Source: Hyaloraphidium curvatum
Taxonomy: Eukaryota > Monoblepharomycota > Hyaloraphidiomycetes > Hyaloraphidiales > Hyaloraphidiaceae
Length of the DNA stretch: 64,000 nt
NCBI GenBank assembly: GCA_025558095.1
Contig: JAIVFI010000036.1
Coordinates: 1-64,000, forward strand
Direction: 5' to 3'
The notes under the pieces are model-generated. The model saw only the letters and a program-made list of their open reading frames with translations, had not been told where the DNA came from and searched no databases. The position numbers and the translations under genes are program-made. How positions within the stretch are numbered: the first letter of the stretch is position 1; each line of letters starts with the position of its first letter. Shown here piece by piece: positions 20,036 to 30,528 of this stretch.

Positions 20036-22286
20036 ATGGGAGGCCGTGCAGCCCTGACGCGGACGCGCGGGATTGCGTTCGTCCTCCTGGTGCTTATCGC
20101 CGGGCATGCGGCCACCGCAGAACGCGCGGAGCGGCGCGCGGACGTTCCGGCAGGGCGCCTTGCGGACGGACCTCTCCCTCGCGCAAACCCACACGATCTC
20201 CTCCCGCGGAAGCACAATGAGCCACTTGGTGAGTGCCGGCTCCCTGTCGAACGCTCGGCACGTGGCCCGGAGTCCGCCTCCCGCGCCATCGGCGGCCGGC
20301 CGACACCTGAGATGGCGGTGTTGCCACCTAGGCCGGTGCCAAGCCGGCCGCCAATCAGCGCCAAGCCGGCCGCCAATCAGCGGTGCGAGCTTTTCATGCC
20401 GACGCAATGCTGACGCCAGATCCTCCCAGCCCCCATGCGACCGCAGCCGGGTCCCGGCCGCCTCGTCCCGCGGCAGTCGAAGGCAGTCTTCGTCACGGGC
20501 CTGGCGTTCACCGACACCAACCGCAACCGCAAGTTCGACCTCAAGACCAAGGAGCCGCTGCTCAAGTCCAGCTCCTTTTTCCTCGCGAGGGAGGTCGGCA
20601 AGAACGTCGAGAAGATCGGCACGGCCAAGACGGGCACAGACGGCCGCTTCAAGTTCACGATCAAGAGCCGGCCCGCCGCGAGCGCATTCCTGGTTTTGCG
20701 GCTGCTGTCCGCGCCCAAGGACAACGTGGCCCGCTTCAAGTACCCGTCCTCCGCAAAGGTGACGTCTTTCAACGTCGACGCGCCGGTCCAGCCGGTCGTC
20801 CGGAAGACCACCACACGGCGGCAGAACAAGGTCGTCCCCACGACGAGCAGGCGGCTCACGACCACCCCCGCGGCGGCGCCTCCTCCTCCGGTCAGTGGTG
20901 CACGTTTCCCTGGATGCCAGCAGCACGGTTATAGACCTTCACTTCCAACTTTCAGCCTCCGCCTCCGCCTCCGCCCCCGCCTCCTCCTCCGGTCAGTGGT
21001 GCATGCTTTCCTGGATGCCAGCAGCACGGTACTAGACCTCCACTTCCCACTTTCAGCCTCCGCCTCCGCCCCCGCCTCCGCCTCCTGTCAGTGGTGCAGG
21101 CTTCGCTGGATACTGGATCACCTGACGTTACTCACATCTCCTTTTCCCATTTTCTCAGCCTCCGCCGCCGCCCCCGCCACCTCCGTCTCCGCCAAAGGTC
21201 CTCCCGTTCGGCGTGAGCTATGCTCGTTGTCAGGACCGTCAATGTCCACTAACCTCGCCTCCAGCAACCCCTGCTGAGCGGCACGACGCGCACCTATTGC
21301 GCCTCCGGTATGCCCAGCATCATGAGTTCCGCCGGGCCCCTCGCCACTGCCACCGACTTCGACTACACCGTCGACATTCTCGCGTTCGGCAACCCTTCGC
21401 GGATCAGCGCCGTCCTGGACATTGCGACCAGCTTGCCGGATTCCCGCACGTTCCTCATGTCGATGCAGCGCGTGTTCGACAACCGCACCGTGGGCCTGTA
21501 CAACGGCACCACCGTCAATTGCGGCGGGCTGCGGGTCAATATGACCTTCCAGGACAACCCGGCGCTCCCCGCGGCATCGCTCTGCACCGACGGGACGTTC
21601 AAAGTCCCATTGTCGTCGCTGGGTTTGAAGGATTCGTTCAAGGACGACTTCTACGGCGACTTCAAGTTTACAATCGAGATCGGGCCTGGGTCGGGGGCCT
21701 TTTCGATGACCGCTCACAGCCTGTGCCTCGTTGTGGACTACGAGACCCTGGTAAGCTGTTCCGGTCGGCAGCGGCGAGGGGAGCTCGCCCCTGATATCCG
21801 CGGCAGACGATCCCAACCACCGCGGACCCTGCCACGGTCTGCTACTCCGGCACCGCGGCCCTGCAGGACGCCACGGGATCGCAAAACTACGGCCTGACCC
21901 GCCTCCAAGTCACGGGCCCCTACGCCAGGGTGGACAGCCTCAGTCTGGTGCTCAACGTCACGCACGGCCGCCTCTCGGACCTGGACATCCGCCTGGGCCC
22001 CGCGAGCATTCCCAACCTGTACGTGGCTCTGATGCAGAACCCCGGAGCGCCGGACGGATGCGCCGCGGGGGGCGGCGGCGCAGGATGGTGGATCAAGGAC
22101 AACGGCGACACCGAGCTCCAAAAACCCTGCGATGGCTCGTCGATCAAGTACCCAAGGGAAGCGCTGGCGAACCTCTACGGGGCGCCGGCAATGGGAAACT
22201 GGACGCTGACGGTGTACGACCTGGTCAACGGCACTGCGGGGCAAATCTCGCGGTGGTGCCTCTACTTCAACGGCGCCAGCCCCTGA
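20036..22286 (+). CDS. Secreted protein with SdrD-like domain, polyproline linker and P-like domains
   Basis: Seven exons: 20036-20228, 20487-20890, 20956-20991, 21057-21086, 21159-21212, 21265-21750, 21807-22286; 560 residues, all phases close. Residues 1-30 are a signal peptide (GIAFVLLVLIAGHAATA). Exon 2 encodes VFVTGLAFTDTNRNRKFDLK, an SdrD-B/Cna-B-like fold, then a Thr/Arg linker. Exons 3-5 encode almost pure proline. Exon 6 has DYTVDILAFGNPSRISAVLD with N-glycosylation sites (NRT, NGT). Exon 7 ends GNWTLTVYDLVNGTAGQIS followed by RWCLYF, which resembles the C-terminal strand of proprotein-convertase P-domains. Extracellular or wall location is likely; no protease domain is present here. 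Intron 1 is 258 bp, the longest in the window. Confidence 0.75.
20879..21200 (+). repeat. Tandem duplication of polyproline mini-exon plus intron
   Basis: A unit consisting of a Pro-codon exon (36 or 30 bp of CCN codons) and a following intron is repeated. Introns 20891-20955 and 20992-21056 are both 65 bp. Both start GTCAGTGGTGCA, share GGATGCCAGCAGCACGGT and end CTTTCAG. The third intron (21087-21158, 72 bp) keeps the first 25 bp pattern but diverges later. Each unit keeps phase 0, so copy number can change without breaking the frame. Confidence 0.8.
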
Positions 22287-22844
22287 TGGAAGCCACTGGA
22301 CATCTCGACTTGTCGGTCAGCAGGCGCGCGGCGTAGTCGGGTGGCGCAGGGTGGCCCGAGAGGTCGTTGGGGACGTTTCCGGGAGGGAGTAGCGTGCGCC
22401 GTCAACGTCGTCGTAGTTGGACGTAACCGCCGTATAAATTTCCACTTTATGGCGCGTGAGGTCGGCCGCGAAGGTCCATTCTGCGAAACTTCTACCAAGT
22501 CCGAGGTGGGTGCAACAGCGCTCGAATGGGCGTGCCCGGAGCCTGGGAACCCGGAACAAGTGCGAAAAATCATGCGCTGCGGGTTCCGATCATATTGGAC
22601 CGCCTGTTGGCGCCGCAGCTGCGGCTCGGTCGCAGGGAACGGGGCCGGGATCTCGGGCGGCGCCGCGCTCCGCTTTCTGCGGCCGATTCCCCCTGCGGAA
22701 TCCGTCAGTGTGCCTATTGGTGGAGCTCGGGAAGCTCGGTCGGGGCTCGGCGAGCGCGGCTGGCCCCCGAAGAAAGCTTGCGCGGGGGTTCGGATCCGCG
22801 TCCGGAGCCAAACGCTCCGATTTGACTGACCGCCAAAACAGCGC
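22287..22844. other. Convergent intergenic gap, no gene seen
   Basis: These 558 bp lie between two convergent gene ends (22286 plus, 22845 minus). A TATAAAT occurs near 22433 without an obvious gene behind it. No domain is recognisable. Confidence 0.35.
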
Positions 22845-24396
22845 TCAGCCGCACGACATTTCCAGCGTCACGTACGTCTCCTGGGCCCTCAGTACCGACC
22901 ACACCCCGATCAGCACCGTGCACACGGTCGCGAACGCCGTCCGTAGCACGGAGTACGTCACAACGAATCCCAGCAAGCGCGCGCGGTACCCGTCCACCTC
23001 CCGGATGGATCCCAGCACGGCGTCGTGTGCGCGCAGAGATGCGGCAGCGGCGGCGCGCGGGCCCAGCGGGTCGGCAAGGAGCGGATCTGCGAGGATGCGA
23101 CGGATCTCGAGGCGCGCGCGGGAGTACAGGTCGCGCACGGATTCGACGGAGCCGTTGGCGGCCGCAAAGTTGACGAGGTCGATGGAGAGGATGAGGGCGA
23201 CGTAGCCGAGGTAGTAGAGGAAGAACCACGGGATGCAGTTGCCCGCAATCTGGCGCAAAAGGCTGGTCGTTAGAGGGGCACGGGAGCTTGGCGAGCGGCG
23301 CAGGGCCCACGACGTTTGCGACCGCGCAGATCGCCATCGCGGACGAAACGAAGAGCGGCGAGCTGACGTTGGCGCTGGAGATCCGGTCACGCCATGCGGC
23401 TGCCAGATGCTGGTGCAGTCTATGTAGAGCTGTCCAGATGTGGAGCAAGTTGAGGAAACCGCGCCTGTCCCGGCATCTGGGTCGTCTTGGCCGTCACTGA
23501 CGACGGGAGCCCCTTCGAGAGCTTCGCGGCGGAGGTCGGCGAGGAGCAATGAGAGCGCCGTGCGCACGGAACGGTGGTGCAGGCGTTGGGAAAGCCGGAG
23601 GAGCGCCACGTTGGTCGAGAAGCGGCCCAGCTGGATGATGGGTATGATGGCGAAGACCTGCACCACGACTGGGAACCAAACGATCAGATCCATCGATTCA
23701 GTTTTCGATGCACTACCTTAGCCATCACTTACTTTGGACAACAACCACCAATGTGGCCCACCAGGTGGACCATGTCTCGGCGCCGACAAGCACTGTCCAG
23801 GTGGCCGCCAGAACCAAGCCAAAGTGAGCCACGGATTTGACGACCATCTCCAGGACGCGTATCGCGGCGGCTCCGCGGGCGACTGTTCCCGCGCAGCCCC
23901 GGCAGCGGGCACGGGCCCGCAACACCATCCAGCTTCTTCCTGCGGGCTTCGTGGTTGATTGTGGACATGTAGGCCAGGAGCAGCGAGTTCCACATCGAGA
24001 TCCTGAACTGGAGCAGGACCGCGGTCGCCGTCGCCACGATGGCCTGCGTGCGCCCGAATCCGCCCGGCACGTAGAACAGCCAGAAAAGGACCCAGACGGC
24101 GACCAGGCACAGGAAGCCGGCGGTCATGGCTTGGAAGAGGAAGCGCGCGGCGGGCGCGGCTGCGCGGTGTAGGCGGAACAGCAGCGCCAGCGACGCGCTC
24201 GCGGCGCGGAGGTCCGAAGCCATCGCCTTGTCGGTCAGTGGACGCGTCCTCCGCAGCTCCGCGGCGCGGTCGGGGGGCGCCGGGTGGCCCGAGAGGTCGT
24301 CGGGGACGTTTCCGGGCGACGGGAAGAGCGCGAGCCATCGGCCTCGGAGAACGCGGGCGCGTCGGGGGGAACAGAGTCCTTGGACGCCGGTGTCAT
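22845..24396 (-). pseudogene. Decayed member of the HDP-CPC membrane-protein family
   Basis: Reading from the ATG at 24396 (TPASKDSVPPDAPAF), a one-base shift is needed to enter LALFPSPGNVPDD, the family's LALFP motif. Membrane spans follow: AGFLCLVAVWVLFWLFYVPG, then VAHFGLVLAATWTVLVG. A GTAAGT...CCCAG intron of 64 bp (about 23667-23730) leads into IIPIIQLGRFSTNVALL. A second shift is needed before LHRLHQHLAAAW. An intron joins AVAN to VIAGNCIPWFFLYYLGYVAL. The end is VLRTAFATVCTVLIGVW and ETYVTLEMSCG. The family's cysteine motif is degenerate (GPCPLPG). Two frame breaks plus loss of the motif suggest a pseudogene. Homology to the gene at 49845 is clear in the last third. Confidence 0.6.
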
Positions 24397-24699
24397 ATTG
24401 AGGGCCACAAAGGAGAGTAAACGGAAGACTTGAAGAACGGGGTGCGTGGGAGGCTGGGCGACCATAAGCTTCCGCGGAAAGGGGATACCTGGGGGACACA
24501 ACACCGGACAGTCAGCGGCGTATAGAGGCCATCGTGCCAAAGAGTCCAAGGACTCTGTACGAAAGTCTACTCGAATCGAAATCAAGATGCCTGGAGAAAG
24601 ATACACCGCGTTCCCTCGTTCCCATCGATGCCGCGAACCAGAGTCGAAGATCCCTGTAGAAGACCACCCTCCCGCACATATCGCTCCCGCCCGTGCCGC
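24397..24699. other. Intergenic, no gene seen
   Basis: These 303 bp lie between the decayed family member's start and the stop of the ABC transporter gene. The segment is moderately AT-rich around 24500-24620. It probably carries the transporter 3' UTR. Confidence 0.35.
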
Positions 24700-27600
24700 C
24701 TAACGCCTCTCCACGAGCCTGAACCTGACCAGCAGCACGAACAGCACCGCCAGCCCGACGTTCCACCCGACCAGCGCAAAGGCGTTGGTCCAGTACGAAC
24801 CGAGGTCGAACCCGAACAGCTTGCCGAGGATCGTCGAGGCCGGGATGGAGATGGAGATGCCCTCGAGGTTGTCGACGATCTGGAAGGGGGTGGTTGAGCG
24901 GGGGGATCCCGGGGGTTCGGAAGGCAGCGGGGACCCACCATGCTGTCGGCCGCCTCGTTGACGGCCAGCGCCTCGGTCGCGTACCGGAAGATGCTCAGGT
25001 ACTGTATCCAGCTCAGCGCGGCGGGGATGGTGGCCAGGTTGATCAGGAACCCGCCAAAGAGCATCGAAAACAGCATGAAGATGCTGCAGGCCAGGTTGGC
25101 CGTGCCCGGGTCCTGGATGCCGGCGGCGGCGCACATGCACAGCAGCGCGGCGGCGCAGTCGAAGAGCACGAGGACGAGGAGGAACTTGAGGAAGGCGTCG
25201 GCGGTGGGGGTGAGGCCGACCATCCAGTAGGCCGTGGAGCCGACGATGAGCGCCGGCACGGCGCGGAGGGGCAGGAGGTCGAAGAGCATCTTGGCGAAGG
25301 AGAAGGCCGCGGGGCCGTAGTACCCCGCCGCGCGCTCGCGCACGAAGAGCAGGCGCTCCCCGGCGAGCACGCCCAGCGCCGAGAGGGCCGAGAAGCCGAG
25401 GAGGGCGAGGACGAAGAACATGCCGCCGAGCTTGTTCTGCAGGCCGCCGATGGTCTGGGGCGACTTGAAGTACAGCCCGCCGACGAGGAGGCCGAGGGCC
25501 ACGGCGACGGCGAGGTGGGCGACGAGCAGCGAGGGGTCGCGGAGGAGGGTGCGCAGCGAGCGCCCGCAGACGGCCGAGAGGCGCGTGAGCACCGAGACCT
25601 TGGGCTGCGAGGCCTGCGCGGCGAGGGTGGGGTAGTCGGCGCCCTCGGGCTCGGCCTCCTCCTCGGACGCGCCGGTGGAGCCGTCGGCCGACTTGCGGAG
25701 GTGGCGGACCGAAGAGTCCTCGATGGCGTAGCTGATTTCCGAAGCCGGCTTCTCGGGGTCGCCGCCGACAGAGTAGCTGCGCACGCCGGAGCGAGAGAGG
25801 GTATCGGCCTGCTCGACCGCGAGGTCGACTGGAGGAAAGCCAAAGGTAAGCGAACCATCGAGACACCGAACGTCGAGCAACCCACGGAGGTAGTCCGCCA
25901 CGTTGTAGTCCTCGGGACACTCGAACCCCCTCCCCGCAAAGTGCGCCTTGGCCGCCCTCGCCTTGCCCGCGTACATCACCTTGCCCTTACTCAGCAGCAC
26001 GAGGTCGTCCAGCAGCCTGAACGCGTCCGAGCTCGGCTGGTGGATCGACAGCACGACCGTCTTGCCCTCGGCCGCGAGGTCCTTGAGCGTCCTGAGCAGG
26101 CTCGCGGCGGTGTGGCTGTCCAGGCCCGAGGTGGGCTCGTCCAGGGCGATGATCCCCGACCCCGTGACGAGCTCGCATGCGATCGACACGCGGCGGCGCT
26201 CGCCGCCCGAGACGCCGCGCACGCCGCTGCCGCCGACGCGGGTGCCGGCGACGTGGGCGAGGCCGAGGGAGGCGATGACCGCGTCGACGCGGGCCTCGCG
26301 CGCGGCGTCGGGGAAGCCCTCGGGGAGCCGGCACCGCGCCGAGAAGGCGACGCACTCGCGCACCGTCATGTAGGGCAGGAAGTGGTCCTCCTGGTCGACA
26401 AAGGCGACGCGCTTGGCCAGCTTGCGCCGCGCGACGGGCTCGCCGCCCGCCGAGAAGGCGCCCGTCACCCGGCCGGCCTTGGCCTTGCCCGCCACCAGGT
26501 CCAGCAGGCTCGACTTGCCCGACCCCGAGGGGCCCATGATGGCCGTGATCCTCCCCGCCGCCGCGCGCCCCGAAACCCCCTCCAGAACGACCCTGTGCCC
26601 CTTCTTCCCGCGCTTGCCGACCTCGTACCCGACCCCCTCGAACGCCACGTCCGCCCCGCGCGTGCCCACGTCGTCAACGACCGCCTTGCGCGCCTTGACC
26701 TGCCCGGCCTTGGCGAACGCGAACGACCCGCAGCACACGAGCAGCAGCGCGCCCACCGCCGCCGCGCCGCCGGCCACCGCGGCCGTGTTGACCGTCCGCG
26801 TCTCGGCGGCGGCGGGCGCGGCGCCGGCCGCCTGGGAAGTCTGCTCCCGCGACGCGAGGCATTCCCCGTGCGCGCAACCGGAGAGTTTGATCCCCTGCGG
26901 CAGGATCCCCTTGAGCTGGTCCACGCGGAAGCGGCACTCGGTGCCGTTGCCGGCGGCGTCGAACGGGCAGTCGAGCGTGAACGGCCCCGTCACGGAGGAC
27001 AGCGGGCCCGTGAGGTCCACGAGGCTGCCGGGCTCGCCGCACATCTTTGCGCCCTTGACGCAGTCGCACCTCGCGTCCGCGCAGTCCCACACGTCCGCCC
27101 CGCCCGCGAGCCGGCGGGTGCACCGCGAGAAGGCGCACCGGAAGTTGAGCTGCGGGCCGTAGTAGATGCTCCCGACCGCGGTGCCCTGCGGCAGGTTGCG
27201 CGCCAGGGCGACGCGGATGGGCGCGCCGGGGAACAGGGTGGTGAGCATGGGCTCGTCAACCGCGCACTGCGAGTTGCTCTGCCCCGAAACCACCAGCGCC
27301 CCTTGCCCGCACGTGGGCCGGGAGGAGTTGACCGCGGCGCAGCCGGCGTCGGCGGTGCAGATGTTGCATTCCAGCCCTCCGAACCCGGCGGGGCAGGTGC
27401 CGTCGCTGGTCAGCGGCAGCGCCTGCGCGGGGGTGCTCCCGCCCAGGCCGGCGGGCAGGGTCATGGTTGCGTTGGGCTTGGGCCCGCCGTTCGGGTCGCA
27501 CGAGGCCACGACGAAGTTGACGATCAGCGAGACGTACTGCTTGTACGCCCCCACCACGCGCGAGGAGTAGGAAGCGCGGTCGAGCGCCGAGACGACCGAG

Positions 27601-28419
27601 ATGGTGCAGTTTGCGCAGAGGAAGTCCGGGTTGGTGAGCACCCCGAGGGCGCCTTGCAGCGCGCCGTCCGAGGACGAGTTGCCCAGCCCCGAGAGCACCG
27701 GACCGACGGTGCGGACGAGGTCGAACACGCACCAGTCGTTGGTGGAGTTGCTGCCGGGCTTGGGCTTCTGGCACCCGACGTCGAGCGCGGCCAGGGCGAG
27801 GTCGACGACGTCCTTGGCGGTGAACTGCGTGCCGAGCGGCTGCAGGAAGCCCTGCAGGGTGGGCGAGATCTCGTCCTTGTTCTTCTCCAGCACGGGGCCG
27901 ATGTCGATGATGACCTCGGTGCCGCACCTCGGCACCACCACGTCGCCCCACTCGCGGATCCGGTCGGCGCACGAGCCGCCGCACAGGCCGGGGAGCGCGT
28001 TCTGGAAGGCCACGGCGGCGTCGTAGTTGGCCTGCAGGTTGGGCGAGACGACGAGGGAGAGGCCGGAGAGGAGGGAGATGAGGTTGCAGTTGACCAGGAT
28101 CTGGACGAGCTGGTCAAGGGGGAGGGCGGTTAGACACTCTGTGCCAGAGTGTTCCGGGGCAGCAGCCCACCTTGGGGTCCAGCAGGCCGAAGAAGCAGCC
28201 GGGCGAGAGGCCCTTGCCGAACAGCGAGGTGAAGTCGCCAAAGTCGAAGCCGCGGGGGGCCAGGCTGTGGGCCGCGGCGGCCTCCAGCTCCGTGGTGAAC
28301 GCCGCGGCGTGCGCCTCGCGGGAGAGGGCGGGGGTGTCGGGGGCGGCCGCGGCGAGGGTCGCGGCGAGGAGGACGGCCGCGAGTGCGAGGAGCACCATGC
28401 GGGCTGCCATGCTGGCCAT
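24700..28419 (-). CDS. ABCG-family half-transporter with large Cys-rich ectodomain (Adp1-like)
   Basis: Three exons (28419-28171, 28109-24939, 24879-24700), 1,199 residues. Residues 1-26 are a signal peptide. Residues 27 to about 520 form an extracellular domain rich in Cys and NxS/T, including ECNICTADAGCAAVNSSRPT and DCADARCDCVKGAKMCG. A first span lies near 525-545. The nucleotide-binding domain has Walker A GPSGSGKSS (near 608), signature VSGGERRRVS, Walker B IIALDEPTSGLDS and the H-loop SIHQPSS. Six spans follow from near 945, ending NVGLAVLFVLLVRFRLVERR. All ATPase motifs are intact. The layout matches yeast Adp1, a fungal ABCG with an N-terminal luminal domain. Substrate is unknown. 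Introns are 61 and 59 bp. Confidence 0.9.
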
Positions 28420-29068
28420 GGCGTCCGGCGGTGGGTGGTCGGAGAGGGAGAGGTGAATGTGATGGGCGTGGAGGCCGCCCCGGGGGACCTTATCCGCCCG
28501 TCGGGGGGCGGTCGGGCATCCGCCTCAGCAGGCGAGGCGGTGCGCGGCGGAGCAGGGCCGCAAACTCGGCCCATAAACAGCACACGATCGGGGCGATTCC
28601 CGCCCTCCGGCGCTCGGAGATTTATCTGCATGGGTCAAGGAAGCTACATGCGCGCTGCGGCGGCGGATGGAGCAGTGGGAGGCCGGCAAACGGGGGGGAG
28701 ACGGTTACAGCGCCTGCTCCGCCACGTCCGCCTCACTGGACCCCGGACCTCTCAACCGGCTGAACCGCCTTGCCCCCGCATAAACCCGGTGCGAGGAGAT
28801 TAAATTCAAGCGAGGGTGTTTAGGAGGAGGCCGTAGCGGTGCTGGACTGGCAGGCTGGATGGGAGGTCAAGGGGTGGGGACCCGGGCGCGGGCGCGTACC
28901 CTGGACCCCCCTCCCTCAACTGACAGTGCTCCGACATGTCCCCTTCAGCATCCATGAGCTACAATCTGCAGTGTTCATGGGTGTCTGGCTCCTAATCCCG
29001 CCTCCAGCGGGGGGGTCCCGTGACCCCCGAATAGGCTCGCCAGGCCGGTGTCCGCCACCTCCCACAAC
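28420..29068. other. Divergent intergenic region with inverted repeat
   Basis: These 649 bp separate divergent starts (ABC transporter 28419 minus, Nudix 29069 plus). An inverted repeat at 29011-29028 has 7-bp arms (GGGGGTC/GACCCCC) and a 4-nt loop. No gene is recognisable; both promoters should be here. Confidence 0.4.
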
Positions 29069-29608
29069 ATGCCCGCGTCCTCCCCCCGCCGCCGCGCCTC
29101 CCCGCGCCGCCCCCGGCCGCGCTCCCGCTCCCCCGGCCGCATCTTCCCCGTCGCCACCCTGCGCATCCCCCTCCGCGCCGTGTGCGGCTACCTCCTCCTC
29201 CCCGGCCCGCGCCTCCTCACCGTGCTCTCCGCCTCCTCGGGCCGCGTGGGCGTGCCCGGCGGCTTCGTGGACAGGCGGGACCGCTGTCCCTTTGCCGCGC
29301 TGGAGCGCGAGTGGCGCGAGGAGGTCGGCACGCGGCTCCCGGAGTGCGAGGTGCTGGCGCGGTTCGTGGCGCCAGAGGACAGGGGCGAGACGGGGGTGTA
29401 CCTGCTCCGCCTGGCGCCGCGGGCGGACCCCGCCGAGGTCAGGTTCGACGGGGAGAGGAGCGACGGGGAGATGCGGGGGATCGCGCTGCGGACGCTGGAA
29501 GAGATGAGGGAGGGCGTGGAGGGCAGGGCGGGGTGGAGGATGAGGGGGTGCGCGGTGGAGAGCACGAGGGTGGTGCTGGACTGGCTCGAGGAGAGGGGCT
29601 GGCGGTGA
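29069..29608 (+). CDS. Nudix-hydrolase-like protein
   Basis: A single exon of 179 residues, first ATG at 29069. A 30-residue Arg/Ser/Pro-rich N-terminus precedes the fold. The Nudix-box region is GVPGGFVDRRDRCPFAALER followed by EWREEVG. The REWREEVG half is canonical (RExxEExG). The spacing between the GG and the REW is one or two residues longer than the consensus Gx5Ex7RE, and the first box Glu is not conserved. Nudix enzymes cleave nucleoside diphosphates linked to another moiety. The altered box makes the activity uncertain, but the fold call is reasonable. A perfect hairpin follows the stop codon directly. Confidence 0.65.
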   Translation: MPASSPRRRASPRRPRPRSRSPGRIFPVATLRIPLRAVCGYLLLPGPRLLTVLSASSGRVGVPGGFVDRRDRCPFAALEREWREEVGTRLPECEVLARFVAPEDRGETGVYLLRLAPRADPAEVRFDGERSDGEMRGIALRTLEEMREGVEGRAGWRMRGCAVESTRVVLDWLEERGWR

Positions 29609-29627
29609 CTACCCCCAAAGGGGGTAG
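29609..29627 (+). terminator. 8-bp hairpin directly after the Nudix stop codon
   Basis: CTACCCCC-AAA-GGGGGTAG begins at the base after the TGA (29606-29608). It has a perfect 8-bp stem and a 3-nt loop. In a eukaryote it would sit at the very start of the 3' UTR. A role in mRNA stability or 3' processing is possible; no poly-U follows, so bacterial-type termination is not implied. Confidence 0.4.
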
Positions 29628-29887
29628 CTAATGGGTGGTGGGTGGACCTTGGAGTCGTTGTGTCAGGGGACGGCTCGAGCGCCGCGGTCGCGCTGGCAGG
29701 GGTGGAATCGGCGAGCTGGCGGGGTTCTTTCAGTCACGACACTGGGCAGCGTCGTTTTCGTGTGGTTCGGCCGGAGATCTGGGGTGGGAGCCGGCAATGG
29801 GGCCGTGGGGAGGAACTCGGAGGGAGGATGCTGGAGTCTCCGTCGCTGTAGCACGCACTTGCCATGAATCGCTTCGTTATCGCATGT

Positions 29888-30342
29888 CTACGAGGAAGCA
29901 TCCCTGCACGCAGCCCTGTGGGACGCCCGCGCTGCGCGCTGGCAGGCAACGGAGCAGTACCGCGCGACCTTGCAGCCCGAGCATCGGAGCAGGGAACCGC
30001 CGTCGCTGCCCCTGTCCCCGCAGCAGTTGCACGAGTCCGTGATGATGCCATCGTGGATCTCCGCGCGCATCGCACCGGGCACCTTCTGCCCCAGAACTGC
30101 TGCCCGCACCGTGAGTGTCCGCGGCGCGGACGAGCATGGTCAGCCTCTCCTCCGCCACGAGGTGCCAGCCCTCGCGCTTCGCGGGGAGGCCGGCCGATTC
30201 CATCTCTCGCACGGCTTTTGCAAAGGTCTCTGCCGGCGGGACTGCGCTGCTCTCGGCGAGTTTCCAGCTGCGCTTGGCCCATGGGGCCCAATATTCTCTT
30301 CGTTCATGCGCCAAGGGTATCGAGGCGCTCGTACGGGTTCAT
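29888..30342 (-). pseudogene. MYND zinc-finger gene, frame disrupted
   Basis: The C-terminal exon encodes a good MYND finger: CNCCGDRGSDGGSLLRCSGC, then KVARYCSVACQRAARASHR and AACRD, with C-x2-C...C-x2-C...C-x3-C...H-x3-C. Upstream another frame reads EYWAPWAKRSWKLAE and EGWHLVAEERLTML. It can be joined by a 46-bp intron with a weak GTCCGC donor. The only plausible ATG (30342, MNPYERLDTLGA) is in a third frame and stops before reaching it. MYND fingers mediate protein-protein contacts. I treat the locus as disrupted, by decay or by a base error near 30310. A second, also disrupted, MYND gene lies at 52794. Confidence 0.5.
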
Positions 30343-30528
30343 GGTTGCCCCGGAACCGGTCACCGTAAGTGGTGTCCCGGTAAGGACTTCCCGTAGAAGT
30401 CCAAGGGAGTGGTTGCTGGTAGAAAGCGTCGAGGAGCTCGGCGTGTGATCACTCTACGACCACAAGGTCAGCCATGTGGCAATGCGGCCGCAGACCCACT
30501 CCCACTCCACTCGTCGCCGTCGGAGACA

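Noticed and set aside
24894-28133. 1,079-codon plus-strand open frame opposite the ABC transporter
   Set aside because: It is antisense to a gene with all ABCG motifs. Its composition (Arg/Gly/His/Ala/Val) is the reverse complement of GC3-rich codons, and it has no domain.
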